The notes: a model not told the origin generated them from the sequence alone. A stretch of DNA of 64,000 bases from Dugong dugon (GCA_030035585.1 CM057475.1:7234100-7298099), one strand, 5' to 3'; shown: positions 1 to 11,049, counted from the stretch's first letter. Numbers and translations: made by a program.

Positions 1-941
1 TCAATGGAACTGAAGAAAAGAACCCAGAAATAGACCCACATAAATATGCTCAAGTGATTTTTGACAAAGGTGCAAAAGTAATTCAATGGAGGAAGGACAG
101 CTTTTTCAACAAATGGTATGGGAGCAACTGGTCATCCACAGGCAAACAAATTAACTTCAACCTAAACCTTACACCTTATACAAAAACTGGCTCATAATTG
201 ATCATAAATGTAAAACTAGAAAACTTCTAGTTAAAAGCAGGGGGAAATCTTCAGGATCTAGGGCTGTGCAAATCATGATCAAAAAACGAAGAGCTGACGA
301 ACTAGACATCATCAAAACGAAAATGTTTGCTCTGGGAAAGCATATGTAAAGAGGATGGAAAAAAGAGCTACAGACTAGAAGACATTATTTGAAACCATAT
401 ACTCAACAAAGGACTAATATCTAGAATATATACAGAGCTCTTAAAACTCAACAGTTTAAAAAAAATTCAATTAGAAAATGGGCAAAAGACACAAAGAAGC
501 ATTTCACCAAAGAGGATATACAAATGGCAAATAAGCATAGGAAAATATGTTCAACATCATCAGCTGTTAGGAAAATGCAAATTAAAACCACAATATATCA
601 CTACACACCTATTAGAATACTTAATATAAAAAATAATGAGTACACCAAATGCAGAGAAACTGGCTCACTCATTCATTGCTGGTGAGAATTTAATATGGTA
701 CAGCCATTCTGGAAAACAGTTTGGCAGCTTCTTGTAAAACTAAAAATGCAATTACCATACAACCCAGTATTTGTATTCTTGGACATTTATCCCAGAGAAA
801 TGAAAACTTAAGTTCACACAAAATCCTGTACACAAATATTCATAGAAGCTTTATTTATAATAGTCCAAAACTGGAAACAGCCTAGATGCCTTTCAATGAG
901 TGAATGGTTAAACAAACTGTGGTACATCCATACCATAGAAT

Positions 942-1145
942 GCTGTTGCTGTGTGTCATTGAGTCTATTCTGACTCACAGTGACCCTACAGGACAGAATA
1001 GAATTGCCTCATAGGATTTCCTAGGCTGTAATCTTTACAGGAGCAGACCACCAGGTCTTTTTTCCCACAGAGTGGCTGGTGTGTTCAAACCACTGGCCTT
1101 TTGGTTAGCAGCCTAATGCTTACCCATTGTTCCACCAGGGCTCCC
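942..1145 (-). repeat. AfroSINE, antisense, inserted in L1
   Basis: The copy runs tail-first on the plus strand: a GACTCACAGTGACCCTACAG segment, then the antisense tRNA-like head ending CCACCAGGGCTCCC. Flanks CATAGAATGCT and CATGGAATACT look like a diverged target duplication. Confidence 0.9.
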
Positions 1146-1454
1146 TTCACCATGGAATACTTCTCAGCAATAAAAAGGAAGAAACTATTGATACAAGCAA
1201 AACTTGGATGAATCTCCAGAGAATAAACTGAGAGGAAAAAAGCCAGTTCTAAAAGACTACATACTGTACAACTCCATTTATATAACATTCTGGAAATGAC
1301 ATTTTAGATTAGTAGTTGCCAGAATTAGGGACAGGGACAGAGAAGAGGAAATGTGGATGGGAGGTTAACATGAGGGATCTACATGGTGATTTGAACTGTT
1401 CTTGACTGTGGTGGTGGATACACAAACCTACACGTGATAAAATTCTATAAAAAG

Positions 1455-1456
<2 letters not shown>

Positions 1457-1490
<34 letters not shown>
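1457..1490. repeat. (CA)17 microsatellite
   Basis: An uninterrupted CA run inside the L1 3' tail. Confidence 0.97.
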
Positions 1491-1491
<1 letters not shown>

Positions 1492-1794
1492 CCCTACTGA
1501 ATAAGATCAGTAGATTTTATCAATGCAATTTCCTGGTTGCGATATTGTACTACAGTTTTACAAGATGTTACCACTGGTGGACACTGGGTGAAAGGTACAC
1601 AGAGTCTCTCTGTATTATTTCCTACAACTGCATGTGAATCTACAATTATCTCAATACAAATTAAAATGTTAATAAAAGAGAAGAAAAAATGGTTAACAGA
1701 TTTTTACAAACTTAAAATAATAATAATAATTGCAAAGCCCTTGTGGATAAAAAATTTTTAAATGATAGTATATTAAGTGAACAAATGACAACTG

Positions 1795-2345
1795 AGTTGT
1801 CAAGGATTTCATTCTAGTTGGATCAACAATCAATGTCCATGGGAGCAGCAGTTAAGAAATCAAAGAACGTACAGCATTGGGAAAATCTGCTGAAAATACC
1901 TCTTTTAAAAAGCAAAGATCTCACTTCGATGACTAAGGAGCACCTAACCCAAACCATGGTCTTCTCAATCACTTTAAAATGCATATGAAAGCTGGACAAT
2001 GAAAAAGGAAGACAGAAGAACTAACGAATTTAAATTGTGTTGGCAAAGAGTATAGAATATACTGTGGGCTGCAGAAGAGGCAAGGATGGCAAGACTTGGG
2101 CTCGCTTGCTCTGAACACGTCATCAGGAAAGATAAATCACTAGATAAGGACATTATGTTCGGTAAAGTAGGGGTCAAGGAAAATGAAGGGAGCCCTCCAT
2201 GAAGTGGACTGACAAAACAGACACAGCAATAGACTCAAACATAGCAAAGATGGTGAGAATGGTTCAGGACCAGGCAACGTGCCATTTAATTATACATAAG
2301 GTAACCATGAGCTGGAGCCAACTTGACAACAACTAACAGCAAATC
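1795..2345 (+). repeat. RTE-type LINE, 3' fragment
   Basis: This is a 5'-truncated copy of the afrotherian RTE LINE. It carries the degenerate reverse-transcriptase C-terminal region (GCAAAGATCTCACTTCGATG through GATAAGGACATTATG) and the typical 3' end AGCTGGAGCCAACTTGACAA followed by CAACTAACA. The frame is broken. The same region recurs at 3955, 12810, 17385 and 32761. Confidence 0.85.
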
Positions 2346-3795
2346 AGCAAAGTAGGACACAAATTTTATTCTCGGTGAGGCCACAACTATTTAAAAAAAA
2401 AACTGAGAAAAAAACTGAAAAAACTACAAATTATGGTCAGGTGCAAGGAATGTGGGCAATCTTTATTTCTCTTTTCTCCAGTTATTTCAAAATGTAGTTA
2501 TACTATTTTTATAATGACTCTAAAACCAATATACACATGAATATGTATATAAATGCATATTTTCAGAAGAGAGCTCAGGTAATTTCAAAAATATTTTTTG
2601 CTCTACCATTTAAATAAGGTTTTCAAATAAAAACAAACCAATGTTTCAGCCACCAAGCCCTGCCTAGAATGAGGCTGGCTGTGCTCTGCCCTCTCCCATT
2701 CCCCACACAGACTCCTCTCTCTGCCACCCCTCTAGCCCACCTTGCTCCCTTCTTTCCAAATTCCTGCAGCATATACTCACTGCACCATTCAGGCTGACTC
2801 AGAAACATATAAAGTCTCAAATTGTTCTCAAATAATTTTGCTCTACTCAGACTGCTAAAATACTCCCCACCTTTCCAAGCTTAACTCACCTTCCCCTGGA
2901 AATATAAACAAAGGCTCTAATATTTTGAGAACAGCTGTTAAGCTGGGTCATCCCCAACCTAAGCTGAATCTCTCCCATCTTACACTTGCCAACAGACTTG
3001 CGCATCTAAGCACAGGCCTTTATGTTTAGCTGGTCCTCACCCAAATTGTTGAGATCATCTTGGAAAAGTCAGCTCTGTCAGACTTGGGTCTTGGTCATGT
3101 TCCATGGCATATCTTTATCCAAAGCTCTGTATCATACCCCTCCCTACCTCCCTGCTGCCTGACACGGGCTTAGCTGACCCCTGGGGTTGGGTGTTCATCC
3201 ATATACCAATTCACCCAGCCATGGACTTCCAGCCAGTCCATGGGACTTCTTGTGGTTATAAATTACACTCAGTGAATCAAGTGTTCACTGCATGCTCACT
3301 GTGTGTCAGCTCTGTGCCAGGTGCATACTGTGTGCTGGGTGAAAAAAGGGACAGAACACATCACTTACCCTCAAAAGAAATGAACATAAACAATTTCACA
3401 GAATATTTGCATACTCTGTGAAACAAGACAGAATGCTGACATATTCTGTAAAGGAAAACCAACACAAACTCACTCTGTTGTTATGCCTGAACAGAGCAAA
3501 GACAAAGACATGTGTGACCTCAAAAGTGACCAAACATCCCTTTCACAGCCAACACAAGTGACCACTGCTTCTTCTCCAATGACAACCCGAGCCCTGCTCA
3601 ATTCCTCCGGCCTCCTGGATAAAAGTTTTTAACAAACAGTCACCAAAGTGCTCCCCTTTCTGACAGCACCCAATTCGAAAAAGACCTCCAATTCTTGAAA
3701 CTCTTCCAAAAATCACCTAAAGTAAGCTCATATCCTATAATAAGCACCTCTTAACTTATTACTGCTCTTGCTATAGCCAAGGACTCCTCCTGCAT
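2346..3795. other. Intron/intergenic sequence, no gene seen
   Basis: Unique-looking sequence. Part of 3264-3360 (CTCACTGTGTGTCAGCTCTG, then TGCCAGGTGC) resembles the end of an ancient L2/MIR-class repeat. I see no exon matching the expected downstream WDFY4 protein. Confidence 0.5.
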
Positions 3796-3935
3796 GGGGT
3801 TCCTGACTGGTACAAACAGTTATCACACTTGGCTGCTAACCAAAGGGTTGGAAGTTCAAGTGTACCCAGGAGTGCCCCACACATTGGGTTGCCATGAGTC
3901 AGGGCTGACTCCATGGCAGCTTTTTTTTTTTTTTA
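3796..3935 (+). repeat. AfroSINE, internally deleted
   Basis: The tRNA-like head (GGGTTCCTGACTGGTACAAA) and box-B-like GTTGGAAGTTCAAG are present. The middle is missing. The tail GGTTGCCATGAGTCAGGGCT is followed by a T-rich stretch. Confidence 0.8.
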
Positions 3936-3954
3936 AATGACTATCCGTACAGGA

Positions 3955-4412
3955 CTAAGGTGTGCCTGACCTAAGCCATGGTATTTTCAATCGCATCATA
4001 TGCCAACAAAAGGTGGACAATAAAGAAGACCGAAGAAGAACTGATGCCTTTGAATTATGGTTTTGGTGAAGAATACTGAATATATCACGGACTGCCAAAA
4101 GAATGAACAAATCTGTCTTGGAAAAAGTACAGCCAGAATGCTCCTTAGAAGCAAGGATGGAAGACTTCATCTCAAATACTCTGGACATGTTATCAGGACA
4201 AACCAGTCCCTGGAGAAGGACATCATGCTTGGTAAAGTAGAAGGTCAGTGAAAAAGAGGAAGACCCTCAAGAAGATTGATTGGTACAGTGGCTGCAACAA
4301 TGCACTCAAACATAACAAAGATCGTGAGGATGCTGCAGGACTGGGTAGTGTTTCATTCTGTTGTACACAGAGTTGGAACCAACTCAACGATACCTAACGA
4401 CAATAACAACAG
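3955..4412 (+). repeat. RTE-type LINE, 3' fragment
   Basis: This fragment covers the RTE reverse-transcriptase C-terminal tail. Readable pieces in one frame are CLGKSTARMLLRSKDGRLHL, then GHVIRTNQSLEKDIMLGKVE. The 3' end is ACGATACCTAACGACAATAA followed by CAAC. It sits in the intron next to the last visible WDFY4 exon. Confidence 0.9.
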
Positions 4413-4564
4413 GTCTTGCCCATTTTTTGCCTTCTGTCCTGGTTGTGTGACCTTCACCCATTTTCACCCAGTGATGTGGGGTTGCCTTAGCCACCAACCA
4501 CTCTGGGGTGGTACAACGGGAGGCTCAGCTGAGTGCGGATGCTCAGCTCAGGGAACCTTCTCAC

Positions 4565-4743
4565 CTTGGCTGAGCCAATGACCTGTCCATCCAGATAGGT
4601 GGAAACAGTGCAATTCCTTTTCATCTCCTTGGTGACCACCACAGCCAGGTGATGCCACTGACCACAAGCCAGCAACTGCCCACATCTGACCTGGAGCTGG
4701 CGTCCCGCAGAAGGCTCAGCAACATCCTCAGGCTCCATGGAAT
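4565..4743 (-). CDS. WDFY4: WDFY4 exon, 179 bp, concanavalin-A-like domain (last seen)
   Basis: The acceptor is CTTTCTTCCAG and the donor is GCCAAG|GTGAGA. The exon encodes SMEPEDVAEPSAGRQLQVRC, then CGQWHHLAVVVTKEMKRNCT and STYLDGQVIGSAK, the second half of the concanavalin-A-like unit (GQWHHLAVV is the family hallmark). The 59 full codons end in phase 0. The next family exon (MLYIQALPG-like) was looked for in 1-4560 and not seen, so it should lie beyond the left edge. The downstream intron holds an RTE fragment and a SINE. Confidence 0.95.
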
Positions 4744-4924
4744 CTGGAAGAAAGTACAAACGCCAGACTTCACATGCAGTAGGTGCTGCAGCAACCCAGA
4801 GTGCTGGAGGAAGAGTGTCCTAGGTCCACCAGCATGGCCTTTCACCTCTGTAGCCACGGCCTAGGCCTCCTCTCTGAAGCAATGATGATCACAACAGTGA
4901 TCTTTCACTGAGCTCTAACTTTAT

Positions 4925-5218
4925 GCCACCAAACCAGTTGCTGCTGAGTTGATTTCAACTCATGGCGACCTCATGTGTGTCAGAGCAGAAATGTGCCCCA
5001 TAAGGTTTTCAATGGCTGATCTTTCAGAAGTAGACCACCAGGACTTTCTTCCTAGCCCATCTTAGTCTGGAAGCTACACTGAAACCTGTTCAGCATCATA
5101 GCAACATGCAAGCCTCCAATGACAGATGGGTGGCGGCTGTACATGAGGTTCACTGGCTGGGAACTGAACCTGGGTCTCACACATGGAAGGTGAGAACTCT
5201 ACCACTGCCACAGGTCTG
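4925..5218 (-). repeat. tRNA-Gly-headed SINE, antisense
   Basis: Read on the minus strand, the head (from about 5215 down) resembles tRNA-Gly(GCC): GTGGTAGAGTTCTCACCTTC, then ACCCAGGTTCAGTTCCC at the B box. It continues through GGCTTGCATGTTGCTATGAT to an RTE-like tail near 4930. It is a sister of the copy at 12150-12495. Confidence 0.8.
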
Positions 5219-5569
5219 GCTAAGTTGTATGTATTTTTTCACAACCCTTGCTCTGGAGACGACACAGCCTGCATCCCAGCAGGATGAAGCCCCAAGTCCC
5301 ATGCATGACGCACTGCCAGGGCAGCGCTGAGTTTCTTGAAAACCAAGCCTCTGAAGCCATGCTGAGGCCAGGACTTGTCCACCTACAGTGATAACCCAGC
5401 ACTGGACTACAAGAGGCGCTCAACAAGTTTTCGTTTTGACGTTTCACCAGGTGTAGAACTCAGGGGAGCAATTTTAAAAGACTGGGAGGACTCTCCCATT
5501 CTAGCCGCATGTGCCGTGAGCGTCTAACTGAGCCCGTTCCCGTGAGTGTGGGTGATCCCCAAACCTTAC

Positions 5570-5791
5570 CCAGAGGCTGAAACTCCTTCTCTTCCGTGGA
5601 CACCACCAAGGATAGGTCGTCAGGGCAGAGGCTGACAGAGAGGCAGACGAAGGGCTGCTCGGTCCTGGCAAGGTGGCGCACCAGCGTGAGGAAGCGGAGC
5701 GGGTGGCCGCCAGGGATAGCACTATGGCGGCAGATCAGGAACCAGCAGGAGAAGGTCAGGCCCCCGGGGGGAGGGAAGGGTCTGGCAGCGC
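5570..5791 (-). CDS. WDFY4: WDFY4 exon, 222 bp, concanavalin-A-like domain
   Basis: The acceptor is CTGACCCCAG and the donor is CTCTGG|GTAAGG. The exon encodes RPFPPPGGLTFSCWFLICRH, then HPLRFLTLVRHLARTEQPF and SVSLCPDDLSLVVSTEEKEF. This is the front half of the LamG/concanavalin-A-like sandwich of BEACH proteins (the GLTFSCWF strand is diagnostic). It enters in phase 1 from the 77-bp exon and leaves one G, which with AT of the next exon makes Asp (FQPLD). Confidence 0.95.
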
Positions 5792-6841
5792 CTGGGGTCA
5801 GAACACAAACGCTCTTAGGCTCTGTCCTGCACAGGAGCTGGTTCACCCTCACTGTAGCTCCGATTCGGCTGCCACCATGGGCCTACTATGTGCTGGCCCC
5901 AGGCCTCCCCTGACGCCAGTATGTTATGCTGTTCTCACAGAAGGGGGTGCCAGCTTTGAGATTCATACTAGCAGAAGGAGGCTCACAGAAAGCAAGCAGT
6001 ATTCCTGCCTGAACTTCACCCTGAGGCCTCAATGCCTGATTCCATGTCTGTCTTACCTACTACCTCAAACTGCCTTGACAAGGGACCAGAGAGAGGACCA
6101 CAACCCCTGGGCCCATCAACCTTTTGCCTCCCTGGCCAGCTGATCTAAAGCCGGGCCACATGCAACACAAGAGCAGAGAGCACTGACCCAGCGCAGCTGC
6201 CCCCTAACAGGGCTGACAGTGCAGATGGAACGGGCAGAACCAGCGGCTTTGTCTGCATGTGCTGATGGGCCACAAGGACAATGGCTTCTCAGCACCAACC
6301 CTCCTGCCCTTGTAGCAGAGTGTGCCTGACTCAGGCAGCCGTGGGTGCCTATGCTGCTCTTGGCCAGTGGCTTCTCAGCTGAGCACAATGCTGTGCAAAG
6401 CATGCCATGGCCACAGGCAGGCCCCTGGGAGCCACTTGCCAAGGTCAGGCCTGCTCCTGGGTGGCAATCAGCACAGAATTCATATTGCTCTTGAAGGAGG
6501 CGGAGGAAGGCAGGGTAGACACATCCACTTCAGCCCATATCAACCACCAATGAAATGCATCACAGCCCCGGCTCAGCAACCCAATCACCATGCAGCTTGT
6601 AAACGTTACAGAGCAGTGTGCTGGGACGTACGGACACACAATGGACAGGCCACCCTTGCCATAGAAGGGGCATGAACAAGCTTACTACCTGGAGGACAGC
6701 TCATCTACAGATGCTCAGGACCAAGGAGAAGGCTTATGCTTCCATGAGACGCCAAGGGGAAATCTGACTCAAGACTACCCAGGACTTACTCCTGGGGGGT
6801 GGGAAGGGCTCAGGGGGCCACAGCATCTGGGAAGCACCTAC

Positions 6842-6918
6842 CTGTCCCAATCCCTCCGGAGACCAAGTACTCAGTGCTAGTGCCCATAACCGTCGAGAGG
6901 GTAGGAATGAACAGGCAG
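6842..6918 (-). CDS. WDFY4: WDFY4 exon, 77 bp
   Basis: This small exon lies between the acceptor CCTTTTCCAG and the donor GGACAG|GTAGGT. It encodes CLFIPTLSTVMGTSTEYLVS followed by GGIGT, with one base contributed to a shared codon at each end. It was found because the phases of the exons at 7354 and 5791 required a linking exon. Its residues match the corresponding segment of human WDFY4 almost exactly. It begins the concanavalin-A-like region. Confidence 0.93.
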
Positions 6919-7353
6919 CTGGAAAAGGGGAAGTGTCTTCAGATCAATGCACCACGTGCAAACCTCTCACATGGACAGTTAGTCTGGGCCGTGACGCTCT
7001 CCTGCCCTGTGCTTCCCAGAGACCTCTGCTCCCCTTGGACTGTGGGGCCCAAGCATGTGACAACCACATGCTGGCAGGATGGGCCCTAAGGGAGGGAATC
7101 CTCGTTGGAGGTGGGAGGGGAGGGAATTTGGAATATGGGCACACTAATAGCCAGGACAGGGTCCTGAGACTACATGGCTGGGAGCACTGCTCTAGGAAGT
7201 CAGGGAAGGTGTCCAAACCCAGTCATCTTCTTTGGCTGAGTGCCAAGAGCCGATGGGAACGACAAGCTTGTACATGACAGTATAATTCACTTGAGGCACT
7301 ATGGCATTATGGAAGCACACCTCAAACATACAAATATACAAAGCCGGCTTTAC

Positions 7354-7555
7354 CCATAGCCTTCCACGGACATGTCAAATTCCACAAACGATGGAGCCAG
7401 GGCTGCCCTCTGAGGCTGCAGGTTTCGAGGGGAGGTCATGGAGACGAGGCTCAGCACTGTCTGCAGAGCGGCCACCGAGGGCTGGAGGGCCTGTGAGACT
7501 GTAGGGCCAGCGCCCGCGGGGCCCCCCGCAGCACCTGGCACAGCTGCCTCAGACC
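7354..7555 (-). CDS. WDFY4: WDFY4 exon, 202 bp
   Basis: The acceptor is GCTGCCGTAG after a pyrimidine-rich tract, and the donor is CTATGG|GTAAAG. The frame opens with a variable, Ala/Gly/Pro-rich linker (SEAAVPGAAGGPAGAG) and then enters the strongly conserved stretch SMTSPRNLQPQRAALAPSF followed by VEFDMSVEGYG. That block is a signature of the WDFY3/WDFY4 family just before the concanavalin-A-like fold. The exon leaves GG, which the next exon completes to Gly. The linker half is GC-rich and could be read in another frame, but only this frame joins both neighbouring exons without a stop. Confidence 0.92.
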
Positions 7556-7624
7556 CTACGGCAGCAAACAAGGGAAGAGACGGGGGCTTGCCCAGCGCAT
7601 TCGTGCCCCTTTCCTGAGACTACA

Positions 7625-7848
7625 AACACACAAACCCAAACCCACTGCCGTCGAGTCGACTCCGACTTATGGCCACCTAGTGTGTTACAGAATAGAACTG
7701 CTCCATGGGGTTTTCTTGGCTGTGATCTTTACAGAAGCAGTTCACCAGGCCATTCTTCCAAGGCTCTGCTGGGTGGGTTTGAACTGCCAACCTTTAGGTT
7801 AGTAGTCAAGCGCCAACTGTTGGTGCCACCAAGTCCCTGCATTTCTGC
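7625..7848 (-). repeat. AfroSINE, antisense, full length
   Basis: The antisense tail CCCAAACCCACTGCCGTCGA begins at 7637, and the head end TGGTGCCACCAAGTCCCTG lies near 7840. It lies in the intron between the 7354-7555 and 8464-8558 exons. Confidence 0.93.
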
Positions 7849-8463
7849 CCCAGTCCTGAAGGGGGCTCTGCAAAGCCACCGGGCCTTCCACCTGTGCCTC
7901 TGCTGACTGTGATAACAGTGAGCCACGGTGACAACCTGCTTCTCTGCTTCTCCCTTTAATTGCAGATGCCCTGGCCCGCACACCAGCACATCGCAGTCAC
8001 CCCAGACCTTCCCCCTCACAGCAGGCTGCCTACATGCAGGCTCTCCCACTCACTTCCTGGCTGCCTCCCCAAGCCCAAGTCCCCACCCTTGCTTTTCCAC
8101 CAGGCCTTCTTGCCTTAACGTCCTACGCAGCCTTACAGTCAGCCTATCCATGACTTCTTTTCTCCAGACTGGCTCCCTGCACCATCACCCACCCAGGGGC
8201 TGGCCGGCCACCTGCACTTGCGCCTCGCTGTGATTGGCTCCAAAAGCTGTCGCCATGACCTCTGGGCAGGGTCGCTGCCACTGGCTCAGAAGGAAGCACT
8301 CCGTGTCTCCACTCCATCCCTGCCTTATAAAGGCACCAGCCACCCCACTTTTCCCATCAGCTCCACTGAGTACTGTGCAAACCTTTTGCAATCTGTCTGC
8401 TGAGAACTACATGTTCCTTTTAAATCCCCATTAACAAGCACCTCTACTTTCCTCTGTCCCCAC
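7849..8463. other. WDFY4: WDFY4 intron, no other feature
   Basis: Pyrimidine-rich intronic sequence. No convincing repeat or exon seen. Confidence 0.6.
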
Positions 8464-8558
8464 CTGAGCACCCAGGGTCACCTCCACGCACATCAGATGG
8501 ACTGAGAATTCTCGTAGCAGTGGTTGCAGGTGGTGGGATTCCAAGGCCTAAAAACTGT
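8464..8558 (-). CDS. WDFY4: WDFY4 exon, 95 bp, with tandem in-frame donors
   Basis: This short coding exon follows the acceptor GATATCAG. It reads QFLGLGIPPPATTATRILSP and then DVRGGDPGCS, and leaves one base (G) that pairs with GG at the start of the next exon. Human WDFY4 has the same QFLGLGIP start and an NPGCSGS segment at the join, which favours the donor CTCAG|GTGGGG at 8464. A second donor (GGAG|GTGACC, exon edge 8482) lies 18 bases upstream in the same phase and would remove six codons. The region after IPPP is poorly conserved in the family. Without the human comparison this exon would be easy to miss. Confidence 0.85.
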
Positions 8559-9783
8559 CTGATATCATAACATAAAAGAGAAGCAAATGAAGACATTTTA
8601 TACGCAAAATTCTCTCCAACTGCCTCCCGACCACTCACCTAGACACCCAGTGCTGGGTGGTCAGCATCCCAGCCCCACCATGCCTCTGCTCCCTCTGCCT
8701 GGAAGGCCTTTTCTTGGTCCCCGTCCTGGCACCAAGACCAGAGAGCTGGTGAGTTTAGGGGCTTTGCTCTAACCAGGGGCCAGCAAGGAGCCTCAAAGTG
8801 GGCCGTATGAGGAAAAGGAATTTGCTGGAAAATAATCTATCACCATTGTTCATAAGTCTCTAACGGAATTAGATAAACAGCTCAATTAAGCACAGTGGCT
8901 TTGTCTGTCAGCCTGCACTCCCTCGGGCTGGAGAAGACTGGCACAGCCCTGGGGGCTCCCACGCTGGCCCACCCCGAGGTCCCATGTCTGCTGGAGGTGG
9001 GGCGGGGGGTGTGTCAGTCCCCTCCCTACTACTTCTGTGTGTAAGCGGGCCCCATACACCCTACAACACCCAGGACGGGGGGCCAGACTCCCACCATCCC
9101 CCTGCAGCCCATTTCCTCTGCCTGTTTGTCTACTATGTCTGCTCCCCCCGTGCAGGGTACCTTTCCTCCCAGAAACATGTGGCTTCACAGAGGGGCTGCC
9201 CACAAGAAGCCCTCACCAAGAGGTAGCCAAGCACTGTTTTTGTCCCTTCTTCTAGCCCAGGGTCCCCGCTGCTGCTTCTGCAGTGCCTCCTGCCCCCGCC
9301 CACTGCCCCTCACGTCCACTTCCCTGCAGCCATGATCAGTCCCTCAAAGCCCCAACCCTGCCCACCAGCGCCTTTGTGTTCTATCCCCACCAACCCTGCA
9401 TCTGCAGGCCTCAGAACTCAATTCTTGCTTCTCTTCCTTGAAGCCCCTCAATCTTCTGACTGCAGCTCTGAGTATCTCCCAGAGCATCACGCTGCAGTTT
9501 TCCATAGGACCCTCTGATTAATGTCCGTCTCTCCCCCAAGATGCTCAGCTCCAGCAGAGGAGGGTTATGTCTACTTTAGGGGCACTGTCATCCCACCACT
9601 GCACACTGCCAGGCACAGAGTCCCCCCGTACTCATCTGTGGGCATCTACTGATGACTGCTGGAACAGGGCGGGGAGGCCATCAGGCTGCCATTAACGCTT
9701 CACTGCCCAGCATGCATCTGCAGCGATAAACACGGCGGGCGACTAGGGCTCAGCAGCAGCGTCCAGCGCACAGCTCACAGTAC
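8559..9783. other. WDFY4: WDFY4 intron; L2-like traces
   Basis: Around 8675-8715 (CATGCCTCTGCTCCCTCTGC, then CTGGAAGGCC) and 9540-9660 the sequence resembles the 3' portion of an ancient L2-class repeat in plus orientation. Otherwise it is unique intron. Confidence 0.45.
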
Positions 9784-9998
9784 CTTAGCACGTCAGGTGT
9801 GATGGCTTGGGAGGCAAGCTTCTCAAAAATCCTGATGAGGCTCAGGTGTAGGGGGTGGCTGCTGGTGACCAGGGCCTTGTGGCAGGTGGTCATGAGGGTG
9901 CTGAGCATGCCTGCCTCGCACATGACCTGGCGGTTCTTCTCTGACTTCACCAGGGCCTGCAGGTGGCTGGCCAAGGAGTGCTGGATCTCCATGGAAAG
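9784..9998 (-). CDS. WDFY4: WDFY4 exon, 215 bp
   Basis: This minus-strand coding exon starts after the acceptor CCTTTCAG and ends at CTAAG|GTACTG. It carries 71 codons plus two bases. Recognisable segments are HLQALVKSEKNRQVMCEAGM and IRIFEKLASQAITPDVL, typical of the armadillo-like helical N-terminal region of WDFY3/WDFY4, and closer to WDFY4. The two leftover bases (AG) complete an Arg codon with the first base of the exon at 8558, giving VLRQFLGLG as in human WDFY4. No stop or frameshift is visible. Confidence 0.93.
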
Positions 9999-10686
9999 CT
10001 GAAAGGTACCGGAAACAAGTATGAACCCTTGATGTCAGAATATGTGTGAGCAAGACTAGTGGGCCCCCAATGATGGCCTGAAGTGTCACGGGGCATCATA
10101 ACCCATCGTCACCATGCTCCGTTCTCTCAAGGACTCCGTATGCCCTCCTCACCTAGAACACCGGCCCGTGGGCCAGTTACTGAAGGACGTGGGTGCTAGG
10201 TTCAGCTGCTCAAGAGGCAGACAGTTTAAAACGGAGGGGGCACTGGCAGGGGAGTATGACTCAGCCCTGATACATGTGCTTTCTCTGACCCACTCAATGT
10301 TTAAACACTTTCTGAATTGATCCAGTTTAAAAACCTGAAACTTTCACATAAAAATCCAGATACATGGCTCCTCTCAAAACCCAGAAACGTCTGGTCTCTG
10401 TGTTGAGAAGCAGTTGGCAGTGAGCAGTGGCTGGGCCCCCATACCTGGTCAGGAGGCATCACTCATTCATAGTTCCTGCTTTCTCCCCACAGGTATTGGG
10501 GTCTGCAACCCATGGCTGAAAGGGTGGGATTCACGTGGCAGTACACACAAAGTACATCCCACTGCCAGATGGACACCTCACCATCTTCCCATAGCAGGCG
10601 CAGCTCAGAGGGTAAAGACCAGCTAAGTACAGGCCCCACAAGGAGCCTTTGCTCATGCCTCCCGTGACCCTCCAGTACTCCTCTCC

Positions 10687-10876
10687 CTCTCGCCGCCCCC
10701 CGTCCCCTCTCGCCGCCCCCGTCCCCTCTCGCCGCCCCCCGTCCCCTCTCGCCGCCCCCGTCCCCTCTCGCCGCCCCCCGTCCCCTCTCGCCGCCCCCGT
10801 CCCCTCTCGCCGCCCCCCATCTCCTCTCACCGCCCCCCGTCCCCTCTCGCCGCCCCCGTCCCCTCTCGTCGTCCCT
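10687..10876. repeat. GC-rich minisatellite, 39-bp higher-order unit
   Basis: About 9.5 tandem units alternate between a 20-bp form (CTCGCCGCCCCCCGTCCCCT) and a 19-bp form with one C fewer, giving a 39-bp higher-order period. The last units diverge (CATCTCCT, CTCACCG, CTCGTCGTCC). The strand asymmetry is extreme (almost no G except in CG). It lies in the 14-kb WDFY4 intron. Long open frames on both strands (GERGRGAARGD-like repeats) follow from the repeat and are not genes. Confidence 0.95.
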
Positions 10877-11049
10877 CGAACATCTGGAGCACATTCCGCC
10901 ACACAGGGAGTTGTCTTCCTCTTACCCCCTAGATCCCAGGCTACTGCCCTCCCTTCATGTTCCCTGAAGCAGAGAGAGTACACGGAATTGGTTCAGTAAG
11001 TATTTGAGCCAAATACAGTACATTGATCTTATAGTCTTCCTTTCTTGAA

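Larger units (their letters stand above)
1..1790 (+). repeat. L1 3' end (ORF2 C-terminus and 3' UTR), split by a SINE
   Basis: The first kilobase reads as a degenerate L1 ORF2 C-terminus on the plus strand (a DKGAKVIQWRKDSFFNKWYG-like segment at 60-125). It is followed by an old-L1 3' tail around 1150-1680 with a (CA)n tract. The 5' part lies outside the window. A minus-strand SINE at 942-1145 interrupts it. Confidence 0.8.
5219..7624. other. WDFY4: WDFY4 introns between exons
   Basis: Apart from the exons listed, this is GC-moderate intron with no recognisable repeats. Open frames here on the plus strand (for example across 5596-6143) overlap the real minus-strand exons and lack family similarity. 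Confidence 0.7.

Noticed and set aside
5596-6143. Plus-strand open frames of 105 and 156 codons
   Set aside because: They overlap the antisense of a solid WDFY4 exon (5570-5791) and show no family similarity.
8482-8558. 77-bp form of the WDFY4 exon as the main form
   Set aside because: Phase allows it, but the human protein contains the PGCSG residues that only the donor at 8464 keeps. It is retained as a possible alternative donor.
4565-9998. Assignment to WDFY3 instead of WDFY4
   Set aside because: The concanavalin-A-like region is shared, but the segments QFLGLGIP, MHPGMVC..RLLPRVYHEDHPQ and EPSAG.QLQVRCGQLL fit recalled WDFY4 better. A search would settle it.
10463-10999. Long open frames on both strands over the GC-rich minisatellite (up to 150 codons, GERGRGAARGD-type or PSRRPPSPLAAPV-type repeats)
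   Set aside because: They follow directly from a 39-bp repeat (a multiple of three) with no stops. No flanking gene structure or family match.
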